DNA of 64,000 nt from Aureliella helgolandensis (GCF_007752135.1 NZ_CP036298.1:7866501-7930500), one strand, 5' to 3'; shown: positions 9,237 through 18,620, counted from the stretch's first letter. Numbers and translations are program-made. The notes: generated by a model not told the origin, from the letters alone.

Positions 9237-10196
9237 ATGCAGCCCAGTGGCGATGAAAAACGACGTGCGCAATACGACGAGCTACTGGGGCTGTTGGTCG
9301 CCAGCAGTGATTTTGCCAAGCAGGAAATCCAATCGCGTTGCCAAGAGGCGAAGCCTAGATTTATCACCAACGTCCTCAAGCAACTCGTCTCCGAAGGGGT
9401 ATTGCGAACCACAGGCTCAACCGGCAGCGACACGAGATTCAGCTGGGCTACGCCCCCCCAATCGTTTCCGACTCAACACTGGATCGAACAACAATTTCGA
9501 GGCAGTCAAGTTACGCAATCACCACCTGAAGAGCGTCCGCGCGAACGACTGCTAGAGCTGGGGCCGGTGAATCTAAAGACCAGTGAACTGCTGGCCATCC
9601 TCATCCGCTCTGGCCGCAAAGGGGAGTCTGCAGTCCAAGCGGGACAAAAACTCTCCAATTTCTTCCACGAGCAAATGGAGAGCTTGCCGCGAATGTCGCC
9701 GGCCGAATTCAAGCAACTGAGCACCGCTGTCTCCGAGGTTGCCTTCTGCCAGATCCAGGCGGGTGTGGAACTGGGACGACGGGTTCACGAAGCAGCTTTG
9801 CAGAACTCGCCGAAAGGCAAAATCAACAGTACCCATGCCGCCATCGACTACTGCTCCCGACACTTTGCCCGATTGGCCCAAGACGGCAGGCAGGAAGAAT
9901 TCCATATCGTGACGCTCGATACCAAGCTTCAACCCATTCAGAGTCATCGCATCACCGTCGGAACGCTCGACGCCAGCCTTGTTCACCCTCGGGAGGTCTT
10001 CCGGGCGGCGATTCGCGATGCAGCCTCCTCCATCCTACTCGTACACAATCATCCCTCCGGAGATCCCACGCCAAGCCGACAGGATCGTGAGGTCACCGAA
10101 CGGCTCAAACGATCGGGGGAATTGATTGGAATTCAAGTCATCGATCATGTGATTGTTGCCAGGGAGCGAACCGTTAGCCTGGCCGAAGAGGCGTAA
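9237..10196 (+). CDS. RadC-like JAB-domain protein with extra N-terminal helical domain
   Basis: A 319-residue member of the RadC/UPF0758 family, longer than the usual 220-230 residues. A helix-hairpin-helix-like segment (ERLLELGPVNLKTSELLAIL, about residues 101-120) precedes a JAB/MPN domain with the metal-binding HNHPSGDPTPSRQD near residues 269-282. The first 70 residues look like a winged-helix domain ('RFITNVLKQLVSEGVLRTTG'), not part of standard RadC. An AAGGGG Shine-Dalgarno at 9223-9228 sits 8 bases before the ATG. RadC proteins are predicted zinc hydrolases of unclear role despite their DNA-repair name. Confidence 0.88.
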   Translation: MQPSGDEKRRAQYDELLGLLVASSDFAKQEIQSRCQEAKPRFITNVLKQLVSEGVLRTTGSTGSDTRFSWATPPQSFPTQHWIEQQFRGSQVTQSPPEERPRERLLELGPVNLKTSELLAILIRSGRKGESAVQAGQKLSNFFHEQMESLPRMSPAEFKQLSTAVSEVAFCQIQAGVELGRRVHEAALQNSPKGKINSTHAAIDYCSRHFARLAQDGRQEEFHIVTLDTKLQPIQSHRITVGTLDASLVHPREVFRAAIRDAASSILLVHNHPSGDPTPSRQDREVTERLKRSGELIGIQVIDHVIVARERTVSLAEEA

Positions 10197-10394
10197 GGCT
10201 CGGAGGTCACCCAAGTCGCCTTTGCAGATTGCCAGCATCCGCTATTCTCTTGTACGAGCCTAGCAACTGCCGGCCCCTTCAACGGCAAACGGCCGACTAA
10301 CGTAGGGCGGCTCGGGTACGGCCTTGTCGTCCTCTCCAGCTTCCTAGAACATTCACTCCCCACCTCTCACTCCCTTAAAACGCAGGAAATTACG

Positions 10395-11192
10395 ATGCCA
10401 ATCCAACTCGCCATTCACGGTGCTGGCGGTCGCATGGGAAAACGACTCGTCGCCCTTGGAAGCCAGGATCCTGAATTGCAAGTCGTGGGCGCAATTGACA
10501 ATCCCGCCAACCCCATGTGTGGCCAGGATGCGGGTCTGGTGGCAGGTGTTGGCGAGTTGGGAGTTCCCTTGTCTGGGACTTGGCCGGCAGAATGTCAAAC
10601 GGCCATCGACTTCTCGGTCCCTGCAGCTTGCATGGTCGCATTGGCGCATTGCACCCAACACAAGATCCCCCTAGTCGTCGCCACCACGGGACTCACCGAC
10701 GAACAGATGAGTCAGGTGAGCGCGGCCGCTCAGGTTATCCCTATTTGCTGGGCCCCGAACATGTCGTTGGCAGTGAATCTTACAATGCGGCTTGCGCAAC
10801 AGGCTGCGACTGCCCTGAAGACAGTACCCCAGGGTGCCGACGTTGAAATCATCGAACGCCACCACCGCTACAAAGAAGATTCCCCCAGCGGTACTGCATT
10901 GAAATTCGGCGAGATTATTGCCGAGGCGATGGGATTGGACAAACACGTTCATGGTCGCGAAGGCCTTTGTGGTCCTCGCACCCGCTCTGAGATCGGCTAC
11001 CATGCGGTCCGCACCGGCGACGATCCAGGGCAGCATACGATCATCTTCGGCATGCTGGGGGAAACGATCGAATTGCGAGTTGGAGCCTCAAGCCGCGACA
11101 GCTACGCGCAAGGCGCCCTGGCGGCGGCCAAATTCTTGGTCGGCAAGCCCATCGGCATGTACAACATGTTTGACGTACTGGGATTGGATTAG
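10395..11192 (+). CDS. dapB: 4-hydroxy-tetrahydrodipicolinate reductase
   Basis: DapB catalyses the NAD(P)H-dependent reduction of 4-hydroxy-tetrahydrodipicolinate in lysine and diaminopimelate synthesis. The 265-residue length is standard. Visible are the nucleotide-binding GAGGRMGK (residues 8-15), the VATTGLTDEQ segment, and the catalytic/substrate motif HHRYKEDSPSGTAL near residues 155-168, in which the usual K-x-D-A/S-P-S-G-T-A is intact. AGGA at 10384-10387 sits seven bases before the ATG. The next gene starts two bases after the stop, so the two form an operon. Confidence 0.96.
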   Translation: MPIQLAIHGAGGRMGKRLVALGSQDPELQVVGAIDNPANPMCGQDAGLVAGVGELGVPLSGTWPAECQTAIDFSVPAACMVALAHCTQHKIPLVVATTGLTDEQMSQVSAAAQVIPICWAPNMSLAVNLTMRLAQQAATALKTVPQGADVEIIERHHRYKEDSPSGTALKFGEIIAEAMGLDKHVHGREGLCGPRTRSEIGYHAVRTGDDPGQHTIIFGMLGETIELRVGASSRDSYAQGALAAAKFLVGKPIGMYNMFDVLGLD

Positions 11193-11194
11193 TC

Positions 11195-11560
11195 GTGGCA
11201 AAGTGCGACGAAGGCTACTTGTGCGAAGTCTGCGGGGAGGAGGTCGAGGGGCTAGCCGATAGCGCCCTCTACCTGCAATACGTCATCGGCTGGATCGATC
11301 CCGAGACGCTCCATACACGGCGTGAGTGCCACTTGCGCTGCCATCCCACCCTCGCTCAGTTCATTGATGACAGTCGTTTCACGCCACCGGTGCAAGTCGA
11401 AGGTGACTTTGACCGCAGGCTGATGGACGTTCATTTTGCCGCAGAACGCGTCGATCTAGTGACTCGCGGCTACCAACGATTGTGCGACCTAGGGTCTGGC
11501 CGCCAGCAAACGACGGTAGTTGACTACCCACTGCCAGAAGCACAAGCCCGCTGGCGCTAA
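11195..11560 (+). CDS. Small Cys-rich protein of unknown function
   Basis: 121 residues from a GTG at 11195, two bases after the dapB stop. An N-terminal CEVCGEEVEG pair and a later CHLRCH pair make a C-x2-C ... C-x3-C arrangement that could bind zinc. The rest is acidic and aromatic with no membrane segment. No family is recognised. Tight spacing suggests translational coupling with dapB, but a lysine-pathway role is not implied. Confidence 0.7.
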   Translation: MAKCDEGYLCEVCGEEVEGLADSALYLQYVIGWIDPETLHTRRECHLRCHPTLAQFIDDSRFTPPVQVEGDFDRRLMDVHFAAERVDLVTRGYQRLCDLGSGRQQTTVVDYPLPEAQARWR

Positions 11561-11590
11561 AGGCCTGCCACAATCCCCCCGCTCCGGCTC

Positions 11591-11700
11591 GTTCACATCG
11601 ACACCCGCCTCAGCAGGGAAAGACACCATGCGATCGCTAGGTTCCTCAAAAATCGCAACCCGCCGCGTGAGCAAGGAAAGGTGATTGGCGCCACAGGACA
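11591..11700 (+). repeat. Direct repeat copy A with dispersed element
   Basis: Starts TTCACATCGACACCCGCC and continues into CAGCAGGGAAAGAC; the same words recur 147 bases downstream. The second half (about 11651-11697) carries ACCCGCCGCGTGAGCAAGGA, the core of an element also found near 18621, 26662, 47192 and 47258. Confidence 0.75.
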
Positions 11701-11737
11701 AGCTGAGTCGCTACCGCCCCGTCAAAACTAACAACGC

Positions 11738-11850
11738 CTTCACATCGACACCCGCCACAGCAGGGAAAGACGCCACGCAATCGCCGCGCTACTCCAATCA
11801 GTCGTCACCAGCCGCGTGAGCGAGGAGGGATGAGTTTCCGCAACAGCGCG
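11738..11850 (+). repeat. Direct repeat copy B with dispersed element
   Basis: Second copy of the 11591 repeat with scattered substitutions; the left part is offset by 147 bases and the CCGCGTGAGC core by 149. The core is diverged here (GCCGCGTGAGCGAGGAGGG). Confidence 0.7.
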
Positions 11851-11894
11851 ACACCAGGAGCGGTGGCTGCGTCGGCACTGAAACTCAAACCCCA

Positions 11895-11926
11895 GCCACG
11901 CGTGGCCCCCACACCGCTCTCGGTGT
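11895..11926. terminator. Two adjacent palindromes, possible bidirectional terminator
   Basis: GCCACGCGTGGC is a perfect 12-base palindrome at 11895-11906, followed by ACACCG-ctct-CGGTGT at 11911-11926 with a short TTT. They lie between convergent genes, where a shared terminator is expected, but there is no long T-run. Confidence 0.35.
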
Positions 11927-11954
11927 TTGCCGACATCTGCCTACAGACATTCTT

Positions 11955-13298
11955 TTAGGTCGGCTGTTTGGACTTCAGGCGATACAGGGCGGCCAGTGGC
12001 AAGACGAGCACCGCCATCATTAGGAACACGCTGCAAATGGGCCACCCGAACGCTCCCGCGATGGCTTCGAAGACCTGGTAGAGAGGCCCTGAAATCATAA
12101 TGCCCACAAAATTCGCCTGGTTCATGGTGGCAATCATGCGTCCCTTGACCGCAAGGGGTGGACGCTCCTGCAGAAAGACTTGAATTGGGATGGAGAAGAT
12201 CGCGGCAAAAATCCCCATCACCACCAACGCAATAATACTACCGGTAAACCCCAGGGCATGCTGATCCCCTTGAGTCCAAAATCCGAGGGCGATCAAGGAC
12301 CCACAGATCCCCCACAGGCCGATAGACACAGCGGTGTCTCCCCACCCTTTGCGACACAGCGCACTGGCCACCAGAGCTCCCAGAATTATCCCAAAGCCAA
12401 TCGATGCGGTCAGCAAGCTCGTGCTCGTCGCATTGACTTGCAACAACTCCAAACCCAACCGATTGATGGTTGGTACCGCGATTCCGGAGACGAGCCAAAA
12501 CACGCTGGACACCAATAGCGCCTTCAACAGCACTCGATCTTGCTTCAAGACCGCGTAGATATCCTTGCTAACTGCCACGCTATCGATACTGAACGGCATT
12601 CCCGGTTGCGCCGCGGGAACGCGTCGAATAAACAGAGAGCTGCACGTCCCTAGCATTGCAATCACGAAACACACAACGAGTCCCATCCAGAGATTCGTCA
12701 GATCACCATCTTCTCCGGCCAGCACATCTTTCAAGGTCCCGGCCAAAACGGTACCGAAAATGATGGCCAGAAAGGTCGTCATGAGAATGATCGCGTTGGC
12801 TCGAGGTAGATCTTTCGCTCGAAACAACTCTGGCAAAATGCCGTACTTTCCAGGTCCAAAAAACGAACTTTGGACTCCCATCAGAAACAGTACGATCCAC
12901 GTCCCTGCGGTACCAAACATCCCGTAGAAATAGAACGCCAGCAAACCGAGCAGCATGATTACGATCTCAGCCACTTTGCACAGCACAATGATGGGACGCT
13001 TGCTGTAGCGATCGGAAAGATACCCCGCAAAACCGCTGAACAGTACAAACGGAAGCGAAAAGACGAGAGAAGCCCAACCTTGAATATCTCCGCTACTCTC
13101 CCCTGCCCCACCACCAGCATTGGCTGCAGCAAGTGCCACGGGTACGGCCAGTAGCAGCATCAACTGCTTGTACAGGTTGTCATTGAAGGCCCCAAGGAAT
13201 TGGGTAACCGTCATGCCCCAAAACGATCGATCCACCATCAATCCTGGGCGTGGGTCTTGCTCTTGAAGGGCGGGCGTATTCGACTGGACCGATTCCAT
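11955..13298 (-). CDS. MFS transporter, LplT/Aas-like
   Basis: A 447-residue major facilitator with about 12 hydrophobic segments. The N-terminal FWGMTVTQFLGAFNDNLYKQ motif is typical of the lysophospholipid-transporter-type MFS proteins (LplT and the membrane part of Aas-like proteins), and 'GYLSDRYSKRPIIVLCKVAE' matches the conserved loop between helices 2 and 3. No acyltransferase domain is fused. The ATG at 13298 is clear. It is a single gene flanked by intergenic regions on both sides. Lysophospholipid uptake is inferred from the subfamily motif only; the substrate may differ. Confidence 0.85.
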   Translation of the reverse strand: MESVQSNTPALQEQDPRPGLMVDRSFWGMTVTQFLGAFNDNLYKQLMLLLAVPVALAAANAGGGAGESSGDIQGWASLVFSLPFVLFSGFAGYLSDRYSKRPIIVLCKVAEIVIMLLGLLAFYFYGMFGTAGTWIVLFLMGVQSSFFGPGKYGILPELFRAKDLPRANAIILMTTFLAIIFGTVLAGTLKDVLAGEDGDLTNLWMGLVVCFVIAMLGTCSSLFIRRVPAAQPGMPFSIDSVAVSKDIYAVLKQDRVLLKALLVSSVFWLVSGIAVPTINRLGLELLQVNATSTSLLTASIGFGIILGALVASALCRKGWGDTAVSIGLWGICGSLIALGFWTQGDQHALGFTGSIIALVVMGIFAAIFSIPIQVFLQERPPLAVKGRMIATMNQANFVGIMISGPLYQVFEAIAGAFGWPICSVFLMMAVLVLPLAALYRLKSKQPT

Positions 13299-13693
13299 AG
13301 GACGTCTCGAACTGACAAAGAATTACAGAAGAAGAGGCGAGTTCGTCAGAATCCGCGTCTGAGCTGCTATTCTGCCGACATTTGCTAGATACCGATAGAC
13401 CGTTGTTCTTAATGCACGTTTCTGCGTTTTCTCCCACAACATCCACTCCACATCCTACCCGAAAAGCGTCCGACTCCATTTCCGCTGCCTCGGGAAAGAA
13501 GGTTGGGGGTGTGGTGCAGCCGCTCTTCTACATCGAAACGCTGGCCGCCTCCACCCATCCTGCCAATTCGACCTATCCATCCAAAAAGTCAATGGGCACA
13601 CTTTTGGCAAATAAGGCACATTGCGGCGTGTTACACTGATTGCCTGAGATAATGATTGGGGTGGAGTGCAAAGTACTTGGCGAGGGTATGGCG
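13299..13693. other. Divergent intergenic region
   Basis: About 395 bases between the MFS gene (minus) and the DUF1501 gene (plus), expected to hold both promoters. No strong promoter, RNA or repeat was recognised. Confidence 0.45.
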
Positions 13694-15040
13694 ATGACGC
13701 AACCGAATCGTAGAGCGTGCCTGCAGACGATGTTAGCTCTTGGAGCCGGCGTGGGTGGAGCGGCGACTTGGCCCCATCGATTGGCCGCCAAGATGAAGTC
13801 CGCCAATACCGGTCGCAAGCTGATCGTATTGTGGATGCCGGGTGGACCATCACAGCTGGACACTTTTGACCTGAAGCCGGGTCACGAAAACGGGGGAGAA
13901 TTTAAGGAATTGCAGACCAGCGTGCCTGGCATGCGATTCAGTGAACACCTCCCTCAATTGGCGAAGCAAGCAGAACACTTAGCCCTCGTGCGTAGCATGC
14001 AGACCAAGGAGGGAGACCACAGTCGTGGAACCTATCTCATCCGAACGGGACAACGCCCCGGTGCACCTCTTCGCTACCCATCGCTGCCTGCAGCCCTAGC
14101 CAAAGAGTTGTCGAGTCCTTATCCGAATTTGCCCGGCTACGTCAGCATCCTGCCCAACACCTTCATCAATCCTGCCGCCTTTGGCAGCGGCTTCCTCGGG
14201 GCATCGCGTGAACCGCTGACCGTCGCCGGCACGGCCAGTTTTGATCCTCAGCAATCAGCCGCCGATGATTCGCAGACGGCGGACGAACCGGTCAATCTAC
14301 GTGTGGACAATTTACTGCCACCAGAGAACTTAGTCGTAGAACGCTTGCGGCTGCGGCGAGAGTTCTGGGAGTTATTGCAGGAGAGTTACGGTGCACGTCG
14401 CAGAGTCGGCGCGCCGGCGACCCACGACACGGTCTATCGCCGCGCGATGGAATTGGCCGAAAGCGAATTGGTGGCCGCATTCGACTTAAAGCAGGAATCG
14501 ACTGCTACGCGCGAGCGGTATGGCAACGACAGCTTCGGTCAGGGATGCTTAATGGCCCGGCGTCTCATCGAACGCGATGTGTCCGTCGTGGAGGTCTCAT
14601 TGAGTGATGGACCTGGTGGCTTGAGCTGGGATAGCCATGCGGATAATTTTAGTACCGTGCAGCGTTTAAGTGAACGACTCGATCGCTCTTGGAGCCAACT
14701 CATGCTCGATTTAGCGAGTAGCGGTCTCCTTGAGCAGACGACCATCGTGTGGATGGGAGAGTTTGGGCGGACTCCCAAAATCAACGAAAATGCAGGCCGC
14801 GACCACTTTCCCAATGCTTGGACTTGCGTCCTGGCAGGTGCTGGAATCCAAGGCGGATCCATCGTGGGTGCCACCAGCTCCGGTGGGCAAGAAGTCACCG
14901 ATCGGCCAGTGGCTGCAGCAGACTTTCTGGCCACGCTGTGCCGCGCCGTGGGGGTCGATCCCGATACAGAGAATATGGCGGAAGATCGCCGCCCCATTAA
15001 GCTCGTTGAAGGCGTACCCTTGCACGAGATCTTGGCGTAA
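13694..15040 (+). CDS. DUF1501 protein with Tat signal
   Basis: About 448 residues from ATG 13694, chosen because GAGG at 13682-13685 lies 8 bases upstream; ATG 13688 and a TTG at 13640 are alternatives. The N-terminus is a twin-arginine signal (NRRACLQTMLALGAG). DUF1501 features are 'WMPGGPSQLDTFDLKPG' and the C-terminal MGEFGRTPKIN followed by GRDHFPNAW, part of an alkaline-phosphatase/sulfatase-like fold. In planctomycetes such genes usually sit beside a DUF1549/DUF1553 cytochrome-type partner; none is here. The stop codon lies in a 15-base tandem duplication (15029-15054). Confidence 0.88.
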   Translation: MTQPNRRACLQTMLALGAGVGGAATWPHRLAAKMKSANTGRKLIVLWMPGGPSQLDTFDLKPGHENGGEFKELQTSVPGMRFSEHLPQLAKQAEHLALVRSMQTKEGDHSRGTYLIRTGQRPGAPLRYPSLPAALAKELSSPYPNLPGYVSILPNTFINPAAFGSGFLGASREPLTVAGTASFDPQQSAADDSQTADEPVNLRVDNLLPPENLVVERLRLRREFWELLQESYGARRRVGAPATHDTVYRRAMELAESELVAAFDLKQESTATRERYGNDSFGQGCLMARRLIERDVSVVEVSLSDGPGGLSWDSHADNFSTVQRLSERLDRSWSQLMLDLASSGLLEQTTIVWMGEFGRTPKINENAGRDHFPNAWTCVLAGAGIQGGSIVGATSSGGQEVTDRPVAAADFLATLCRAVGVDPDTENMAEDRRPIKLVEGVPLHEILA

Positions 15041-15054
15041 CAAATCTTGGCGTA
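15029..15054 (+). repeat. Tandem duplication carrying the DUF1501 stop codon
   Basis: ATCTTGGCGTA occurs at 15029-15039 and again at 15044-15054, a period of 15. The first copy holds the gene's TAA (15038-15040); the second gives an in-frame TAG at 15053-15055. Confidence 0.85.
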
Positions 15055-15080
15055 GAATCGATCGCTGTGCCACCGACGGT

Positions 15081-15566
15081 TCAGCGGCGCTGAATTAGGC
15101 AGTTGCAGATGGCCTGCATGATCTTCCCCTGGCCAATCTCACCACTGCGTTCCCCAGTCTTGCCTTTCACCGCAATGGCTGCCGGAGAGACCCCGAGGAG
15201 CTCAGCGATGCGTTGGCAAATGGCCTCCCGATGCGGCAACAGCTTGGGACGTTCGGCCAAGACCACGCAATCCAGATTGCACAACTCCCACCCCTCCGCT
15301 TGCACGCGTGCATAGGCGGCCGCCAGCATCTCCCCCGAGTCCTTACCGCGCAGGGCGGGATCGGTATCAGGGAACATTTCTCCAATATCTCCCAAGTTGG
15401 CTGCGCCTAACAAACTGTCTGTAATCGCGTGCAAGAGCACGTCGGCATCGCTGTGCCCAACTAAATGTCCTGCAAAGTCAATATCGACGCCTCCCAAACG
15501 GAGCGGCCCGCCTGCTTCCAAGCGATGCGTGTCATGCCCTAGCCCGATGCGGATGTCAAAATTCAT
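15081..15566 (-). CDS. ispF: 2-C-methyl-D-erythritol 2,4-cyclodiphosphate synthase
   Basis: IspF forms the cyclic diphosphate in the non-mevalonate isoprenoid pathway. The 161-residue length is standard. The zinc ligands are visible in GLGHDTHRL (Asp and His near residues 11-13) and GHSDADVLLHAITDSLLGA (His near residue 45), and the 'FPDTDP' and 'AVKGKTGE' motifs near the C-terminus are conserved. Convergent with the DUF1501 gene with a 40-base gap; ispD is not adjacent. Confidence 0.96.
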   Translation of the reverse strand: MNFDIRIGLGHDTHRLEAGGPLRLGGVDIDFAGHLVGHSDADVLLHAITDSLLGAANLGDIGEMFPDTDPALRGKDSGEMLAAAYARVQAEGWELCNLDCVVLAERPKLLPHREAICQRIAELLGVSPAAIAVKGKTGERSGEIGQGKIMQAICNCLIQRR

Positions 15567-15786
15567 GAGAGCTTCAATTTAGTGAGTGACAGGCGGAGTG
15601 TACTGGATTCGCTCCAAGCAGTGGTCGGGGAGGATGCTAGCCAATTGCCGGCACTGCGGGAAACGCGTCTGAGGAACCTGAGTGGAGCGGTTGGCTGACA
15701 GCGAGGGCCCGCGCGACAAGACTCGAGCAGCGAGTCAGCAGTGCCTAGGCTGGCGAGGAATGGGCGTCTTTCTATACTTGAGCATT

Positions 15787-16818
15787 ATGGCCATTATTGA
15801 AATTGAAAATCTGTCAAAATCGTACCGTGTTTACCAGAAACAAGAAGGGCTGATGGCAGCCGTTCGTGGGCTGTGGCATCGTGAGTATCGCGATGTCCAT
15901 GCGGTAAACGATGTCAATCTAAGTGTTGAGCAAGGGGAATTCGTCGCCTTCTTAGGCCCCAACGGTGCCGGAAAAACGACCACTCTAAAGCTGCTCTCGG
16001 GAGTCATCTATCCCACCAGTGGTACGGCGCGCGTGATGGGGCACGTCCCCTGGCAACGCGACAACGACTATCGCCGACGATTCGCACTGGTCATGGGGCA
16101 GAAGAACCAGCTTTGGTGGGATCTGCCCGCTCAGGAATCTTTCCGCCTACACCAGCAAATTTACCGAATTGATCCCGCCGATTTTCGCCGTACCCTCGAT
16201 GAACTGGCCGACCTGCTCGACGTGCAAAAATTGCTGGGCCGACCGGTGCGTGAACTGTCCCTGGGCGAACGCATGAAGATGGAGCTGATCGCCGCCCTGC
16301 TCCACTCTCCCGAAGTTCTATTCCTGGATGAGCCAACCATCGGACTAGACGTGGTTGCACAACACAACATTCAGCAGTTCCTGCGCTTCTACCAAGCAGA
16401 ACGCAAGATCACCATCCTGCTCACCAGCCACTACATGAAAGACATCGCTGCACTCTGCAAGCGAGTTGTAGTCATTACCGATGGTGCGATCAAATTTGAT
16501 GGTTCCCTCGAGGGGATTATCGATAGTTTCAGTAGCACGCGTTTACTGAAACTGCAATTGGCCGAAGGGCAATCGGCCGAGGGGCTGCAGCGCTATGCCG
16601 AAGTGGAATCCGTGGTACTACCGAAAGTAACGCTTCGGTGCCAGCGGAGCGAGGTGACCAAGATGCTCGCAACCATCCTTCAGCAATATGAAGTGGTCGA
16701 CATTTCCGTTGAAGATCCACCGCTGGAAGAAGTCATTACCAAACTCTATCAAGACTCCAGCGCCGCGCCGAGCATCTCGGGAACGAACAAGCCATCGACC
16801 GAGGTAGCTAGCTCATGA
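15787..16818 (+). CDS. ABC-2 type exporter, ATP-binding subunit
   Basis: A 343-residue ATPase from ATG 15787; the open frame reaches back to a GTG at 15682, but the extra 35 residues are not ABC-like. Walker [10 protein letters not shown] lies near residues 57-65, the signature LSLGERMK near 156, Walker [13 protein letters not shown] near 176, and the switch His in LTSHYMKD. It ends by an ATGA overlap (16815-16818) with the first permease gene. ATPases of this kind (COG4586-like) work with two PF06182-type permeases, exactly the order seen here. Substrate unknown. Confidence 0.92.
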   Translation: MAIIEIENLSKSYRVYQKQEGLMAAVRGLWHREYRDVHAVNDVNLSVEQGEFVAFLGPNGAGKTTTLKLLSGVIYPTSGTARVMGHVPWQRDNDYRRRFALVMGQKNQLWWDLPAQESFRLHQQIYRIDPADFRRTLDELADLLDVQKLLGRPVRELSLGERMKMELIAALLHSPEVLFLDEPTIGLDVVAQHNIQQFLRFYQAERKITILLTSHYMKDIAALCKRVVVITDGAIKFDGSLEGIIDSFSSTRLLKLQLAEGQSAEGLQRYAEVESVVLPKVTLRCQRSEVTKMLATILQQYEVVDISVEDPPLEEVITKLYQDSSAAPSISGTNKPSTEVASS

Positions 16819-17672
16819 CCAATGTCACTGCCGCGAGTGGATTTAGCCGATTTAGTTGTTGGTGGATGATTTTTCGGATCGCGTTGGAAGAACGTTTGGC
16901 CTACCGCGGCGATTTCGCGCTAGGCACCTTGATGCGTTTTCTACCGATCATCACGCAGATCTTCTTGTGGTGGGCCGTGTTTGAGTCCGTCGGCATTAGT
17001 GGCTCGACTACCGGCCGGTTGGCCGGCTACACGTTTCCCGACATGGTTGCGTACTACCTTCTATCGATGCTCGGTCGTGCATTTTCGAGCATGCCTGGCT
17101 TAGCTTCAACGGTCGCCAAGCAGATACGCGATGGAGAGATCAAGAAATTCTTGATTCAACCGATCGATATGGTGGGCTTTCTCTTTCTCGGGCGAGCCGC
17201 ACACAAAGTCGCCTACTATACCGTATCCACGCTCCCCTTCGCTTTGGTCTTCTTCCTCTGTCGGGGATATTTCACTGCGGGCTGGCCTCCCGCCGAAACG
17301 CTGGTGGCCTTCTGCCTCGCTTTGCTGATGGCTTTTGCACTCGGCTATTTGCTAGATTTATGCATCGGTTTGATCGGATTTTGGTTTCTCGAGGTCAGCT
17401 CACTGCTGTTCGTCTATATGCTGCTCAACTTCTTCCTATCCGGGCACATGTTCCCCTTAGACCTACTCCCCGAACCGTGGCACACGATCGTCGACTACTT
17501 ACCATTCAAATATCTAGCCTATTTCCCAGCTGCAATTTTTCTTGGCAAGGTGAGTCCCGATGAGCTGTGGCAACAATTGGGAGTCGAATGCCTGTGGCTC
17601 GTCGGCCTAATCCTCACCGCCCGCATGTTGTACGCCCGGGGACTCAAACGCTACAGTGGATATGGAGGCTAA
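16815..17672 (+). CDS. ABC-2 type exporter permease subunit 1
   Basis: 285 residues, about six membrane segments, no signal peptide. ATG 16815 overlaps the ATPase stop by four bases. '[24 protein letters not shown]' at the N-terminus and '[14 protein letters not shown]' in the first cytoplasmic loop are characteristic of the PF06182 ABC-2 permease family (COG4587/COG3694), which forms heteromeric exporters. The TAA stop directly abuts the ATG of the next gene. Confidence 0.9.
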   Translation: MTNVTAASGFSRFSCWWMIFRIALEERLAYRGDFALGTLMRFLPIITQIFLWWAVFESVGISGSTTGRLAGYTFPDMVAYYLLSMLGRAFSSMPGLASTVAKQIRDGEIKKFLIQPIDMVGFLFLGRAAHKVAYYTVSTLPFALVFFLCRGYFTAGWPPAETLVAFCLALLMAFALGYLLDLCIGLIGFWFLEVSSLLFVYMLLNFFLSGHMFPLDLLPEPWHTIVDYLPFKYLAYFPAAIFLGKVSPDELWQQLGVECLWLVGLILTARMLYARGLKRYSGYGG

Positions 17673-18542
17673 ATGATGGTCGACGCAAAGCCCAAACATC
17701 CCAACTATTGGCTCGTTTTTTTGACCTTCGCGCGGAATTCTCTGGTGCGCGATATGATGTTTCGCGCCAATTTTCTGCTGGAAGCAGTCTCCAGCCTATC
17801 GTGGGCCATCATGAACGTCGGCTTCTACTGGATCATTTTTGAGCACGCGAGCTCGATTGGAGTCAATACCGGCTGGGGAAAATACGAATTCTTCGTGTTC
17901 ATGGGAACCACTTGGATCATCAATTCGATCGTCCAAGCTTTCTTCATGCCGAACTCCGAAGAATTTAGCGAACTGATCCGTACTGGCGGGCTCGATTTCG
18001 CCATGCTCAAGCCCATGGATACCCAGTTTCTGGTGTCACTCCGAAAAGTGAACTGGTCGAGCCTGTCCAACCTCTTGCTGGGCTGTGTTCTCTTGGCAAT
18101 CAGCCTCAGTCACTTAATGCACCGCCCCGAACATCCCTGGGTCTTCCACCCTTCCATCCTATTCCTTTATCCCATCTACATCCTCTGTGGAGTGGCAATT
18201 CTCTACAGCCTGATGATCTGCCTGGCGGCCACCAGCGTGTGGCTCGGACGCAACCAAACGCTATACGACTTCTGGTTCTACATCACCAACTTCTCTCGCT
18301 ATCCCATGGAGATCTATTCCAAGGGATGGGGCTTGCCATTATTGCTGTTGTTCACCTTTATCATTCCGGTGCTGGTGGTGGTCAATGTGCCGGCGCGCAT
18401 GCTGGCACAACCCCTATCCCCCCGCGCCAGTTGGGAATGGCCACTGGCCGGCTTCACCCTACTGGCGGCAGTACTGTCGGTACTCGGCAGTCGCTGGGTC
18501 TTCACGCGTGCTTTGCGATCCTACCGCAGTGCGAGTTCCTAG
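17673..18542 (+). CDS. ABC-2 type exporter permease subunit 2
   Basis: 289 residues, about six membrane segments. The ATG directly follows the TAA of permease 1, with GGAGG at 17664-17668 as Shine-Dalgarno. 'TFARNSLVRDMMFRANFLLEA' and 'LIRTGGLDFAMLKPMDTQFL' mirror the equivalent elements of permease 1, so the two subunits are paralogues forming a heterodimer with the upstream ATPase. Likely exports a lipid, peptide or drug-like molecule; the sequence does not say which. Confidence 0.9.
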   Translation: MMVDAKPKHPNYWLVFLTFARNSLVRDMMFRANFLLEAVSSLSWAIMNVGFYWIIFEHASSIGVNTGWGKYEFFVFMGTTWIINSIVQAFFMPNSEEFSELIRTGGLDFAMLKPMDTQFLVSLRKVNWSSLSNLLLGCVLLAISLSHLMHRPEHPWVFHPSILFLYPIYILCGVAILYSLMICLAATSVWLGRNQTLYDFWFYITNFSRYPMEIYSKGWGLPLLLLFTFIIPVLVVVNVPARMLAQPLSPRASWEWPLAGFTLLAAVLSVLGSRWVFTRALRSYRSASS

Positions 18543-18620
18543 AGAGCATCCCGTCGGCGCATGTGCCGTGGCCGGGGAAGAAGAGCGCCCCGCCCCTAAT
18601 TCCCACGTCGCCGCGTATCG

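Larger units (their letters stand above)
11561..11954. other. Repeat-rich region between convergent genes
   Basis: Gene-free stretch between the end of the Cys-rich gene (plus) and the end of the MFS gene (minus). It contains a degenerate direct repeat of about 100 bases (copies at 11591 and 11738), each including a copy of the dispersed CCGCGTGAGCAAGGA-type element, and two short palindromes at 11895-11906 and 11911-11926. Confidence 0.7.
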
